Positions 37,140 through 49,914 are shown, counted from the first letter of the stretch. The stretch is DNA of 64,000 nucleotides from Guyanagaster necrorhizus (GCF_019112545.1 NW_025064902.1:418623-482622); one strand, 5' to 3'. Numbers and translations are program-made. Notes: generated from the letters alone by a model not told the origin.

Positions 37140-40100
37140 CTCACTCATTGGCCCTGTCTTTTACTTCCTTAATCTGGGTGTCTGTTTCCAGGTCCTTGAG
37201 TCCTTCTGCCTCCTTCTGTAATTCTGCAATCTGAGCACAGATGTCTTCTCAGGTGTGCTTCTTTTTTAGGCAGTCCTGTGACATATATCCCTTCTGTCCA
37301 CAATTGAAGCACTTCCTCTCTTTCTTGAGACAGTCTATATCCATTGGCTTCCCACTGCTGATATAAGTTGTCTCTATTCTGGTCTTTTAAGTGGTGTAGG
37401 AAAGAGTTGAGGTTGTTGGCATGTTTTTTACTGAAGATCCTCCACTGGTATTCTTTCCATTCTCTGTTTGATGGAGCTTCTTCTGTTTGATTGTGATACT
37501 GGTGCTTGCTGCCTTCTGTTGCAGCCTTTTCTTGTTCATCTCTATGATTCTGGCCTTTCATGCATTGTAGCCCTTCAGGATATTGGTGCCAATATTGGAG
37601 ATCATACTGATGTACAATAGAGGTACTCTAATCTTGAGGTATTCCACCATTCATCCATCATCCTCAATGCTCTCCCATACTTCCACTAATGTCCCCAAGT
37701 GTTCCAGTTTATCAAAGTATTCACTGGTGATTTTGTTGCTCATGCAAAGCTCCTTTATCTTGTTCTTATGAATCTCCTGAATGGCTAAATCAATGAATTT
37801 GTCTCATACCATCTGTTTAAAGATGGCCCAGGACAGATATCAGTAGTGCTGTCGAGTGGTGGAATACAAGGTGGGGGCTATTAGAATCCACCAATGCTTG
37901 GCCTTGCTCTCAAAGTAGGAGGCTGCAAAGGCAATCTTGTTTATGTCTGATCTAAGGTAGGCAGTATATATCTCAAAATATTATTCACAATCCACTAGGA
38001 ATCAGTCAATGTCATCTGATGTGCTCTTAAAGGGTCAGAGATATGGAGAAGATCTGGCTTGCATTGAAGCATAGTGGCATTCTAGGGTAATGCAACCATT
38101 AGGTTAGGATATTCATTAAAGAGTGGTTGCTTCCATTCTGCTGATAGCCCAGAGAGTGTGTGTAAGGACTTGTCATTGGCCATCAGACTTTCTTTGGGGT
38201 GCATCTCCTTCTGCACAATGCACCAGTTCTATATGGTGAACCTGAGCCAGGTGGCCTCAGGGTCATCAGCTCCTGTTTCATTGGCTGGGGCTTATCTTGC
38301 TCTGGCAAATAGTTGGCCTTCCCTACTGGCCCAAGGGTTTCAAAAGCTGACAGGTCATGAGAGTTCTTGTGTTCAGGGCCAGTTGATCCTCATACTGGCT
38401 TCTTGGCTAGCAACAGAGTTCTGCAAAGGTCAGCTGCTAGTAGTTCAGATGGAGGGGGAAGTATATTCAGCATGCATTGGTGGTACTGATGGAGTATTCA
38501 GCATTGGTTGTATCTTGTACTGATAAGGCAGTAATGCCCTCAGTTGATCTTCAGAGTGTGTCCTGTTATAAATATAAATTGCATGGTTAGTAGCCATGTA
38601 TTGTAATAAATGTCTTTTTCCTTCATTGTCCACATTCAGATATTTTCTTCCCAATAGAGCTATCAGCCAACTAATGTCCCTCCATAACAGAGCCATCTCT
38701 TTCTGATACAACTCCTTGAACTCCTGTTGATGGGTGTAGTCTATTTCTTCTTTTAGCACCTCCTTGTCCATGTCTCTATATTGTAGCCAGGGGTCAATCT
38801 CTATCAGGAGATCTTTTTCATCCTCATCTGACCCTTCCTCCTCACTGTCCTCCTCACTGTCTTCTGAGAAGTCATCAGGCAGCTTGTAGGTGGGCAGCTC
38901 AGAGGCTCAGACCATTGCTGGAGATCTCTCTGTCAGCTCAAGCTTGAGTGTCAATACTGATGGTTCAAGTAGAAGGCTGTCAGCTGGATCAAGAGAGCCT
39001 GGCCCTTTCAGCTCACTGGTCCCTCTGCAACTCTCTCTCTCTCTCTCCACTCCTTTGTTATATTGGTGAAAGTCATTGTAGAAGTCATGGTTGAAAAAGA
39101 GGGTGGTGATACATTCATGTAGGAATTGTCAGAGGGCTTGGTCAGAGATCCTGGTCCCAGAAGAGACTCATATCCCATATTTGTCAAGGATGGAGCTGGC
39201 ATCAGAGGGTAAGGAGCTGCTGCTCCTGGTACTTTCTTCATATGTGGAAGGCAGGGGTTCATAGTCATCAAGGTTTCTGGCCTCATCTGTGGTGAGGACT
39301 TAGGCATTGGCTCAGCAGTCCCTGAACCAGAGATTGTCCTCATTGTCAGGGCCCTACTCTCAGGGTCCACTGTCATTACTGTTGGTAGGGCTGGGGAGCA
39401 GAGGATCAGTGACCCTGATCTGCTGGGCTTCTTCAGCAGTGGTTTCTGGGAATGTATCTCCTTCCTCTTTATAATATATATCTCCTTCTGCTCCTTTGTA
39501 TAGCCCATAATGTTCTGCTGAGGCAGAGCCCCACTCTGCTGCTTGTTCTTCTCTAGCTTGCTGTCAGTACTGCTCAGTGTAGTAGGCCTTATCAGTCTCC
39601 CACTGCTGACGATTGAGCTCCCTTTCTTCTGTATCCAGCCAGTCAAAGATTCCTGGATCATTGAAGTCATATTCCTCAGCTTCTGCTTCTCTTTGTGCAA
39701 GTATGTTGATGTTGTGCTCATAGAGATCACTGGAGGTTGAGAGGAGCAAGCTGGAGGTCTGTGGAATGGGACTTTCTCAGGGGGTGGCATATCTGGACCT
39801 CCTTCCTACAAGTCTTCCAACCTCTATAATAGAGTCTTGGGCATGATCTCCAATGCCAGGCTCATGGAGAGTGGTGGAAAGGTCAGAGGATGGCAACTCC
39901 TCAAAGAAGTTGTTGGAGAGGTCTTCATCTTCATGGTTTGAGACAGCTGGTGGAATCCAGGGGTTTCTGAATTCCATATTTGGATGCTCATTTTGTCTGC
40001 CAGCTGCTCAAGGAGGTCCATCTGTTCATTGGAGTTCTTCCTGAGGGCACCTTTCATTCAGGCCACTAGGCTGAGTTTTGGATATAGTTTCAGGCATGGA

Positions 40101-40200
40101 CTGAAAGGAGGTTCTGACAGAGAGGAGGTTGTCATGAAGGGGAAGGTTGGGGGTAACATTTCATAGTATCTGTTGAATTTGCCTAAAGGATTGGTAGTGT
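37140..40200 (-). pseudogene. E1 gag
   Basis: From right to left: MKGALRKNSNEQMDLLEQLA near 40,050, an acidic stretch (NDPGIFDWLDTEERELNRQQ near 39,660), an Asp/Glu-rich part (SEDSEEDSEEEGSDEDEKDL near 38,850), capsid-like text near 37,600-38,500, and a zinc knuckle CFNCGQKGYMSQDC near 37,290 in which the usual His is Tyr. Many stops. Confidence 0.7.
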
Positions 40201-40401
40201 CTGACTACCTAAGCTGTGACTGATTGATGTCTGCAGCAAAGCTGAATGATGGCAAGTAGTCTTAGAAGTGTTCTTATGATGGAAGCTAATAGCTTAAAGA
40301 AGTTGTCAGTGAGATCAGTAGTTATAATGTTGATAGAGGGCATTCAGTCTCCTTTTCTTGTGATGGGCATAAGAAAAGGGAAATAGAAGTCTCAAACTAA
40401 T

Positions 40402-40849
40402 TGTTGGATCCAAGTGACATGTGATCAATAACATATGGTAAATAAGCACTGTATCATGTTTGTACAATCATGCTTAAGTCCACTTTAGTGTGTTTAGAGA
40501 TGTTGAGTCTCAAGGTCAATGCTAGTTGACTTGAGTAAAGTGATAGAATAAAGAATAGTTTAAGACTAGAGTTACATGGCATTGGCTATGCTACTTATAT
40601 ATCATTCATCTTCTAGATAAATATAGCACTACTAATTGTGAGTGTCTGTCCTATAGTATTTGTTGTCTTAGGATGCCATGGTTATCTAAAAAAGGGAGAT
40701 TGTCCTGTTGTCAGGGCATCACTATGTGTCATGAAGCAATGGTTGATGTGCTGACTAAGATTGTCTCATAGTTTAAGCACTGGTCTAGGTGCCCTGACTA
40801 AGCATAAATAGGAGTAAAAGAGGAAAATAAAAGGTGAAAAATCATAACA
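40402..40849 (-). repeat. LTR1, 5' LTR of E1
   Basis: 448 bp, partner of 21,887-22,334; right flank GGAAC repeats the left-hand target duplication. Confidence 0.9.
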
Positions 40850-42240
40850 GGAACCTCATCATATATAGTATCATTCCTCCTCAGATGTGACCAGTGCTAG
40901 TGCAGGCCCTCTCTCCAATACCCTCCATATCCAGTTCATCTTCCTCTACTACTATTGTAGCCCTTCCTGAGATGCTCAAAGAGTGTCTGCAAATGTATTT
41001 TGCCAAAGTGTGTTGCCTGGTCTATCTTGGTGAGTGGCTTCTATGATATTAAGCAGATGGTGCTTACTTTAATGGGTAGTGAAACAGTTGCAAGAGGCAA
41101 ACAAGTGTTGTGTTTCAGACTGGGAGTACCCTGACTATCTTACTGATTCTGTCACAAAAGAGTGGGTGACTCTGTTAGAGGTGTTCAAGATATTTGAGGA
41201 GGAATTTAAAGAGGAGGAAAAAGCAAATTAGCCAATTTAGAGTGTGCAGTGATGTCAGTTTCTAGATGGTAAGAATCTTCTAACACATTTACTCTTTCAA
41301 CATTGACTGATTGAATTCATTGTAGTGGTCAATATTGTCCTTGAGAGATTGAAAGGCAAAAGGGAGATTACTATCCAGATGATGAGGGAGAATTTGCTAG
41401 ACTGACACTTTCTTGGCTGAAGTTTGTCATTATCTACATTACTATTCAGGTTTTCACTTATGCTGCACTCACTATGTTATATGAACATATCTCTATTGCA
41501 TTCTCCCTGAACTTCTCAGTGTACATTTGATTTTGTTCTCTGAGAGAACACACTCAAAAATATTGGTTAAGTTGCTACATACTTAAGAAATGACATATTC
41601 CAGTGATGAGGGAATCATGCACAATGGAGGGTCTTAGACAACTTGATCATTGACAAATAGCAACCAAATTTGAAAATAGTGATGATGCATCAGCAGCTTA
41701 TAGGTTCCAACACTTTGAGCTATGTGGGTGGAGGACACTTGTTTATAGCAACTTTACTTGTCAGGGGGTTTATCTACTGATATGTGTGACTCATAGGTGC
41801 AGCATCTCTTTAATCAGCATTAATGCAAGACAGACACACTGGAGTTGTATATCCAGCCCATCAAATCTTGGCCAGAGACTGGGAGATGGTTGATGAATCA
41901 GCAGAGGATGGCACTGACTCTGTTGCCCACACTGTGTGGACCTTCCTTGCAAGAGCAATCATTAGACCACTTCAGCAGATGGTCAAGCATCTGATATTCC
42001 AGTGTGTTTCTTGTTACTCTGAATATGAAATACACTTTCTTATAAGGTTTCCTTCTGTTTAGCCATGAGGTGGAGCATATTGAAGCCTTTGTTGACATTT
42101 TCATACCGGTGCTAGAGATACTGTTTGCAGAAAGGATTGCATGAATGACTAATGTCATGGTGACTCTTCCAGAGAGACACCTCCTGAGATTGGCTGATGG
42201 TGTTGATGATTTGTGAGCATTGATATCATGTCTTCTCATC
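40850..42240 (+). pseudogene. Continuation of the gene interrupted by E1
   Basis: The frame from 21,824 resumes at 40,855 and runs through SPIPSISSSSSTTIVALPEM and LKECLQMYFAKVCCLVYL to a possible donor GTGAGT near 41,031. Further exon-like text occurs at 41,820-42,230 (QILARDWEMVDESAEDGTDS; VEHIEAFVDIFIPVLEILFA). CpG-depleted and interrupted by stops. The product is not recognised. Confidence 0.4.
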
Positions 42241-43278
42241 ATTCTACATAAACTTTCCAGTACAGATTAAAGGAGATCTCTTAATAGTGCTTTAATATCC
42301 TTTAGAATACCACACTTTCATCTCATAGTATGCTCATGAATCACTTCTTATGCACCACATTCTATTTCAATACCTAAGTTAATGTTGACATGCAAAGGCT
42401 CCAATTGTAAGAGATATAGACCTCATATGCATATCTCTGTTTACCAACATCCTTCTATGCCTATTGATCTTTTGTAGTGATCACTTAGCATCTTAATCAC
42501 TTACTATCACCTATGTCTACCTTACTTCTTTGTATCTCTGACTCTTTACTTTCAGTACTTCCTGTTGGCATATGTAGCTTTTGGGTCAAGGAACCCCATA
42601 AGGTATCATATTCTTTACTCTGAGGCATACTTTTCCAGATAACAAACAAACACCTGAGGTCCTGGGGGTGTACAGCACCACAATGATGTTGCCACTAATT
42701 GACTTTAACTTATGATGGTTTGAGTGGCATGATGAATAATACCCTTGAAGTTCTACAGCACCAGATGGAGAACTCAAAGAATATATATATTATGCTCACT
42801 ACAGCACTTCTTCATCAAACATACTGAAGTGAGAGGAACACACTATATGATTTCATTCCAAGAAGGATGCCAGACCAGCTTTCTCACAGTAGAAATCAAT
42901 GTTGCTTATTCAGGACATCTCTGCCACTCCTGCTGAAAGAAAATGACATGTCAGCTGCCAGCAAACCAACCAAATGTATTAGTCTTACTCTAAAATATTA
43001 GTGATAAAGTTTCTCCCTCATAGCTCTTATAAAGCAGCCAGATGAAGAGCCTGCACTTGTGGTCACTTCAGCAAGATCTTCTTGCTCTCTATTATAAGGT
43101 ACCACAGAGGTGTATGCTCATGTCAATATAAAGCCAAGGCAATGACCATCTTCAGATTTAGGGTATCAAATGCCTGATTAAGCTCAAGCTCTTTAAGCCT
43201 GAGAAGGATTAATGGTGAGGTGCTAAGGGCTGATAAGAGCAGTGAAATGTCTCCATCAAAGAATGCAGTGTTCAGTTC
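42241..43278. other. CpG-poor stretch, nothing recognised
   Basis: Short open frames only; no LTR ends, domain or RNA gene noticed. Confidence 0.35.
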
Positions 43279-44140
43279 TCATAGCATTGGTAGACTTGAG
43301 AACATGTCAACAAGAGACATAGAGAATGATTGGAAGAGAAAACACAAGGTTTCAAGAGAACAGCCTGACTGACTGACAAATGCTGTGAAGTTGTTGGCAT
43401 TGTTCTTGCTGACAATATTATTGATACAGAGATTGGTGAGAGTGAAGAGCATCAAACAAGAAAAGGATGATATATCTGGGGCCTCAAATGTGGCCAAGGA
43501 TGCATGGACAAGAGGATAGGAATGGGCCACAGAGGTCATGTGCCATTTGTCATAAATTTGGAATTCAAGAGTTTGGAGCTGCAGGGATTCACAAAGAATA
43601 ATGAACTGCTCTTTGACAATGAGACCAGAGGTGGTAAATGTGGTAATCTGTGACCAAGGTAGGTCATTTGTTACCAACAAGTCCATATGGATGTCATTCA
43701 ACATGGGTGCCCTATCAAAGAACCCAGCAGGTAGGGCTTGCCAGAAAGGCATATCAAAGACCAAGCAAAACAACTCAAGAATGGGATAATTGGCTGGAGC
43801 AACCATGGAAAAGAATTCTAGAGCTGACATGCTGAAAAAGCCTTTGAGGATGATGCTGACAGTCTTCCAGTGGTGACACTCATTGCTGAGAGTCAGATAC
43901 ACCTCCTTCATCTGATCAGGATCCATGTAAAAAGAGATGAGATGAATGGTGAGGGGTGTCATTCCAGAATGAGCTAAAGCAGCTTTTAATATTGGGATAG
44001 TGTCCATATCATATTCATCAACTGTAATAGAGAACCAGAGGGAAGGGAGGAATAGGATGAGTGTTTGCAAACATGACCTAGGATCTAAGGGAGTTGTGTG
44101 ATGCTAGTGAGACAGTTTGGGTGATCCATTGATATGCAGG
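43279..44140 (-). pseudogene. Decayed F-box/LRR-type gene, C-terminal part
   Basis: A 263-codon minus-strand frame (43,279-44,070) with PPSLWFSITVDEYD just at and upstream of its first Met. This corresponds to the TPSLW box that follows the F-box in mushroom F-box proteins, and LRR-like text follows (CESLQLQTLEFQIYDKW, LMLFTLTNLCINNIVS). The F-box itself is not recognisable and CpG is depleted. It is not a close copy of the gene at 16.5-18.0 kb. Its surprisingly long open frame may mean recent inactivation or chance. Confidence 0.5.
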
Positions 44141-45829
44141 CTACATGTCCAGCCCTATAATTTGCAAATTCTGCATAACACACTAGAATATGCTAGTAAC
44201 TGAGGATCATTAGCCAGTAGAGGACTATGGCTGAGGCTCTGAGCTGATAGTCATGCTAGTCACCAATACTAAGTCCAAAAGAGACTTTGGAAAATAACAT
44301 GGCCTAAGGATAAAAGTCCTAAGTCAGATTTAAACTTAGAAAAGTTCAGCACCACACCTTGGAAAATACTAAGTCCAAGTTGGACTTAGAAATGGTACCT
44401 CAAATAGAGCCAATTCTACATGCCACTAAGACAAGTATATTCTAAGACAGTGTAGAGGATTCACCTGCTCTAGACCATTTCTTTGACCATTTCCTTTGTT
44501 ACTTACTCTGCTTTTACTTTTCTTTGTCTGTACAGTGTTTACTTGTCACCATTAGTTAGCCTTCCCCTTTCTTTCAATATTTTACATTGTCTTATTACAT
44601 GCCACTCCACAAATAGTATAAGTACATAGCTACTTAGTACCAATAGAACCCATCTCCCCCCATCTTCTCTGGTGTCCATCCATATCTTAAAGTGTAATAG
44701 CCAAGCCTTTACCTACAACAGCTAGAGGTATAATACCATAGCCAGTTATGGAGTATTGAGTAAAGATAGCATCATCCAGGAGCAGTAAGAAGAGAGACCC
44801 AATGATCTGTGGCTAACACTCTGAGTTTGACTCAAATGCCTAAGTCTGAATTTTCTAGATATCAGGTGACCTAAGAGACTTAGAATTGAGAGGAATAGAG
44901 TAGATAGGACCGGTTGACCGGGCCTGACCAGGTCTGATCGATTGAGCTACTAAGAATAACTCAGAGGATTAAAACTCTGAGTAGACAGAAAGGAGTTAGG
45001 TATCCACAGGCACTGTAGGCTTAAAATAAAGCTGTGCAGTGGCCAGGCAGGTCGGGGAAAGCATAGGGGAGTCCAAGAGCACTGCCATTCTGGAATAATG
45101 GTGTGATTCCGCTTTAAACAGGAGAAATATTATTTTGAATGCTTTATTTATAGATTCTATATCTGTTATTGGTGTATAAAAGAAGGGAATGGGAGGGAAA
45201 TAGCAAGCAAGCAACCCACCCCCACATTCAGGCCTTCTAGCCCACTGTAGCTAGTCTCTGGGACAACAGATTTTGAGTTCTGCTTCGACTTAGTGATTTA
45301 TTTAAGTTGCTTTGTCACTTAGAGAGGATTGGATTGGAATAATAACTGTATTTTGGGTTTTGGATTAATTTAGGTTCCAAACTATAAGGGTTTCAGCATC
45401 AGAGTACAAGTTCTTTGGTTTTGAGGACCGCTAGCCAGCCAAGAGTGCAGCTAGTCAAGCCTAAATGCTTGGTAGACTTAGTATTTGAGTTTTGGAGTTC
45501 ATTGGGTTTTGTAATATTCTGAGTTGATTTGGAGCGCAATTGTGCATTGATTCTAAGTCCTAATTATACTTAAACATTGCTATAAACTACTCTCATGAGT
45601 ATTGCATCTTTGAAAGCAAGATAGAGTTGAATAACTGTCTTTATTAACTGTTTCTTTGATTTTACTTAAGACTGCAAGAGTGCTTTTATTGTACTCGAAA
45701 CAACCAACCTCAACTGTATTTGGTGATTGTGTATTGAGTGGTTAGATGTTGGTGTTTGAGAGTTTATTCCTCATTCACCTCTCTTAGTCACTTAGCCATT
45801 ACCAAGCACATCAACAATGTAAATGCTGA
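44141..45829. other. Unassigned repeat-like stretch with residual CpG
   Basis: Contains repeated CTAAGTCC/CTAAGTCT words (44,260-44,420, 44,830-44,890, 45,470-45,560), a TATA-like GTATAAAAGAAGGG near 45,174, and more CG dinucleotides (44,900-45,700) than the rest of the desert. It may be an LTR of another element family, but no terminal pair was found. Confidence 0.4.
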
Positions 45830-48814
45830 AAGATTCCATTCAAGTTACTGGATGAAGATCCAGATGACAGATGGGATGAAGAGATGGAGGATGGTGAGAC
45901 TCTTCTTGTCATGGATATTCAGAATGCCCTTCACATAAGGGCTATACATCATGCCAATGATCTAGCCACTAAGGCAGCAGCAGAAAAAGAGGAGAAGATG
46001 TTCAAAGAAATAGTGCCCAAATGGGCCTGAGACTACAAAGACCTCTTTGAAAAGGAGAGTTTTGATGAACTCCTGGAGCTCAAGCCTTGGGACCATGCCA
46101 TTGAGTTAATTCCCAATGCCAATGCCAATCTTGACTGCAAGACATACCCCCTCAGAAATTATGAGCAACAAGAACTTGACAAGTTCCTGGACAAAAACTT
46201 GTCCAGCAGGAGGATCAGGCTGTCAAAATCACCTATGGCCTCATCATTCTTTTTTGTCAAAAAGAAGGATGGTAAACTCTGACCTGTCCAGGACTATCAG
46301 AAGTTCAATAAAATGATGATCAAGAACTGATACCCCTCCCATTGATCTCAGAACTGATGGATAAACTGTGAGAGGCTAAATATTACACCAAACTAGACAT
46401 GCAATGGGGATATAATAATGTCCACATCAAGGAAGGTGATGAATAGAAGGCCACCTTCAGAATGAATTGAGAGTTGTTTGAGCCTACCATCATGTTCTTC
46501 AGACTCACAAACTCACCTGCCACTTTTCAATGGATGATGAACAACATCTTCAAAGAACTCATTGCCACTAGAAAGGTGACAATCTACTTTGACAATATCC
46601 TCATCATGTTGAAAACAAAGAAGGAGCACAGAAAGCTAGTGCAACAGATCCTAGCCCTAATGAGAAAACACAAATTGTTCCTCAAGTGGAGAAATGTGAC
46701 TTTGAGGTACAGGAGACAGAGTATCTGGGTGTTATCATCAGCAAAGAAAGCATCTGCATGAACCATATCAAAGTGGCTGGAGTGGTTGAGTGGCCAGAAC
46801 TAACAAAGAAAAAGAAATTACAATCCTTTCTAGGATTTATCAATTTCCACCAATGGTTCATATGAGACTACAGCAAAATTGTCCAACCAATGACATAACT
46901 AACTGGCAATGCCCTCTGGACATGGGGACCATCATAACAGGCTGCATTCAACAACCTAAAATGCTGACTCACAGAGGATGTAGTGTTAGCCATCTCAAGC
47001 CAAGATAATCAATTCCAGCTAAAAGCTGACTTGAGCAAGAGAGTGATAGAAGCTGTCCTATCCCAGGAACAAGATGAGAAGTGGCAACCAGTCACCTTCT
47101 TCTCTAAAGCTCTAACTATGACTGAGAGGAATTACAAGATCTATGACAAGGAGTTACTCACAATAATGCATGCTCTAGAAGAATGGTGACACTACCTCAT
47201 CAGTGCCACCAAAGTTTTTGAGATTTGGACAGACCATCAGAATCTCAGGTATTTCTGACAACTGCAGAAACTAAATTAATAGCAAGCCCATTGGGTAACA
47301 GAGTTGAGCCAATACTCCTATACCTTACACTACAAGGCAGAGACAGCAAACAAGAAAGCTGACCTTCTTAGCCAATGGGTAAATCACAACCAAGGAGGGC
47401 ATGACAACAAGAGAGTCACCTTATTAAAACTAGAACATTTTAGGGTGATGAATATGCCAATGGAGAAGGAGATCCATGAATGGATCAAAAGCAGCACCAG
47501 AGACACAGGCAAATGGTACCAACATATGGCCCTATCCCTGAATCATGAAAGGGGGATGATGAAAGAAGGAGGACTAATTTGTTATGATGGATGAATCTAT
47601 ATTCCTCAGGACCAAAGCCTGCAGAGTGAGATCATCACCACATGTCATGACCATGCAACCAAGGGACACTCAGAAATTGCTAAGACTAAAAAACTAGTCC
47701 TATGTGAGTATTATTGGCTGAAGATGGGACAAGACATTGAATGCTATATCAAAGGATGTGAGATCTGTCAATGAGGAAAGTCCTCAACCCAAGTGCATCC
47801 AGTGCCACTCCATCCAAATAAGATACCACAAATGCCCTGGATGCATATCTTCATAGATATGATCATCAGGCTACTAGACTGTAATGGCTATGATGCAATT
47901 ATTGTCATCATCAACAGGTTCTCTAAAGTGATCATCCTGATCACTTGTTCAATGGAACTCCTGAGGGCTGGGCCAAAATCCTATGATACAAAGTCTATGT
48001 CAAACATGAGATGCCCCAAGTAGTCATTTCTGACAGAGAACCACAGTTCATCTCCAAATTCATGGATGACCTATACCATCTACTTAACATCCATCAAAAT
48101 GCATTGACCACATACCATCCACAAACTGATGGGCAGACTGAAAGGGCTAATCAAGAGATAGAAAAATATCTCCACCTCTTCATCAACTATTAACAGGATG
48201 ACTGGATCAAATGGCTAGCTCTCACCACCTTTCAACATAACAACTGCATTCACTCTGCTACTAGAAAATCACCATTCTTCATCAACCATGAATGGCACCC
48301 CAATGTTGCCCATACAACACATACCCACATTACTACTCTCACATCTGCAGACTTTGCCACTATGATGGCAAAAATCCATGATGAGACATGCACCACCCTT
48401 AAGAAGGCCATGTCTAATATGAAAACACAATATGACAAACATTGCTAGATGGCACATAAGTACCACATACATGATAAAGTCTGGCTGGATACAACTAATC
48501 TCCATCTACCATGACCAAAATGGAAGCTATCAGACAAATGCACCAGTCTCTTCCAGGTACTCACCAAAGTTGGTGCAGCAGCTTACTGACTCCAACTTCC
48601 CACCTATTAGAAGATACATGATGTCTTTAATGAATCTTTATTAACACCATATATCATGCCAGCATTCTCCAATCAAGAACAGCCTCCTCCACCACCTCCT
48701 GACTTGATCAATGACAAAGAAAACTATGAAATTGATCAGATTCTAAACTATAAATTATGCAAGGTAAAGGCATGAGGGGGGGGGAATGATCACAATGGTA
48801 GATTACCTGGTTAA

Positions 48815-49310
48815 TGTTAGAAACATGCCAATCAAGTGAGTTTGAGTGTACACACAGAGACCAGCAGAGTGCATGAGTGTCAATGAAGCTATTGACAGTG
48901 TCACCCTTGAGTCAGAGCCCAAGGATTTGGATAGACAGAATGGAGTTCTGTCAGGAAAGTAAAGAGAAGTATCCTTTGGAGTGGAATCTGATGGATGAGG
49001 AAGAAGTTGAAGTGAGTATGAAGTGTAGATAGCAATGCAAGTTGATATTTGAACTGAGTAGTTACAATGGTTATACATGGCTTTATATACTAATGGTAGC
49101 TAATTCTGAGTTGGGTTCCATTGGGTTCTGATGTCAATATTTGCTACCAAGTTTGGGGTCTAGATATTACAATGTGAAATACAGATGTGAAATGATAATG
49201 GTGAAAATAAAATTAATAGGTAATAGGAAGCAGGCAGAGTCTAGTGGGATTTGGCAATTGAATCTGTGGTTGGTTGAAGTGACACAGAGGCTGGCAGCAT
49301 ATGTGTAACA
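48815..49310 (-). mobile_element. Solo LTR2 inserted in the E3 chromodomain
   Basis: 496 bp, TGTTAGAAAC...GTGTAACA, flanked by GTTAA (48,810-48,814) and GTTAG (49,311-49,315), a 5-bp duplication with one change. The E3 chromodomain text DYLV is split from ...YGSESN by it. Confidence 0.85.
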
Positions 49311-49445
49311 GTTAGCTGAAAGAGCTATGGCTCTGAATCAAACTAGTGGGTCAACAAAAAACAAATGGATGCAGCAGATGCTATATGTGAATATGAATTA
49401 TCTCTAAATTAAGCCATCAGGATGATGGGCTTAAGGAGGGGGTAA

Positions 49446-49914
49446 TGTTACAATTTTTCCTTATTTTAATTCCTTTTCTCAAACTTAACCCCTATTTATA
49501 CTTAGTCAGGGCATCTAGACCAGTGTCTGAGACTATGGGACTGGCTTAGTCATCACAACAAAGCCCAGTCAGTCATTGTCTTTCAATACAACAGTATTGC
49601 CCAACAACACACAAGGACACTATTATAGATAGTAATGATGCTCAAGGACAATGAGTATAATAGCCAGCATGAACAAAACAAGTAGAAATATTTATAGTAG
49701 CACAATAGACATATATAAGTAGGACAACTCTCACTGGTATACTCCAGCTTTGAGCTAAAGTTTATTCACATACCATTCTACTCTTAAGCCAATCTTAAAA
49801 GCCTTGTCACATTATAATCTACATTCACAATAGTGAACTCTGACATTCCACTCAAAGTGCAAAGTGACATCAGTTTATCACATGTTTAAGATCATGTGCA
49901 GCTTGAGTCTAACA
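49446..49914 (+). repeat. LTR1, 3' LTR of E3
   Basis: 469 bp, TGTTACAATTTTTCC...GAGTCTAACA, same family as the E1 LTRs (TATTTATACTTAGTCAGGGC is shared). Confidence 0.8.

Larger units (their letters stand above)
21887..40849 (-). mobile_element. E1: Ty3/chromovirus LTR retrotransposon with nested insertions
   Basis: Two 448-bp direct repeats (21,887-22,334 and 40,402-40,849), TGTT...AACA, are bounded by the target duplication GGAAC at 21,882-21,886 and 40,850-40,854. Coding text runs on the minus strand: gag, protease, RT, then (now inverted) RT end, RNase H and integrase, then the integrase C-terminal half with a chromodomain. Without its nested guests (E2 and two LTR3 copies) it would be a single autonomous element. 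Numerous stops make it inactive. Confidence 0.9.
45830..49914 (+). mobile_element. E3: 5'-truncated Ty3/chromovirus element, same family as E1
   Basis: No gag or 5' LTR. Protease end and RT (45,848-46,760: DRWDEEMEDGETLLVMDIQN, FFFVKKKDGKL, YFDNILIM in place of YLDD), RNase H (46,990-47,300: FQLKADLSKRVIEAVLSQEQ), integrase (47,600-48,530: TYHPQTDGQTERANQEIEKY, DKVWLDTTNLHLP), and a chromodomain cut by a solo LTR2. Several TGA codons stand where Arg is expected (46,027, 46,278, 46,327, 46,469). Ends with a purine tract GGCTTAAGGAGGGGG and a 469-bp LTR1. Confidence 0.85.

Noticed and set aside
39028..39052. Short CT-rich run (CTCTCTCTCTC) as a regulatory or microsatellite feature
   Set aside because: It is a short simple repeat encoding Arg/Glu repeats of E1 gag on the minus strand.
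39008..39790. 260-codon minus-strand frame
   Set aside because: It overlaps E1 gag in another frame. The neighbouring frame reads acidic gag text (YDFNDPGIFDWLDTEEREL) interrupted by decay stops, so the longer frame is a shadow.
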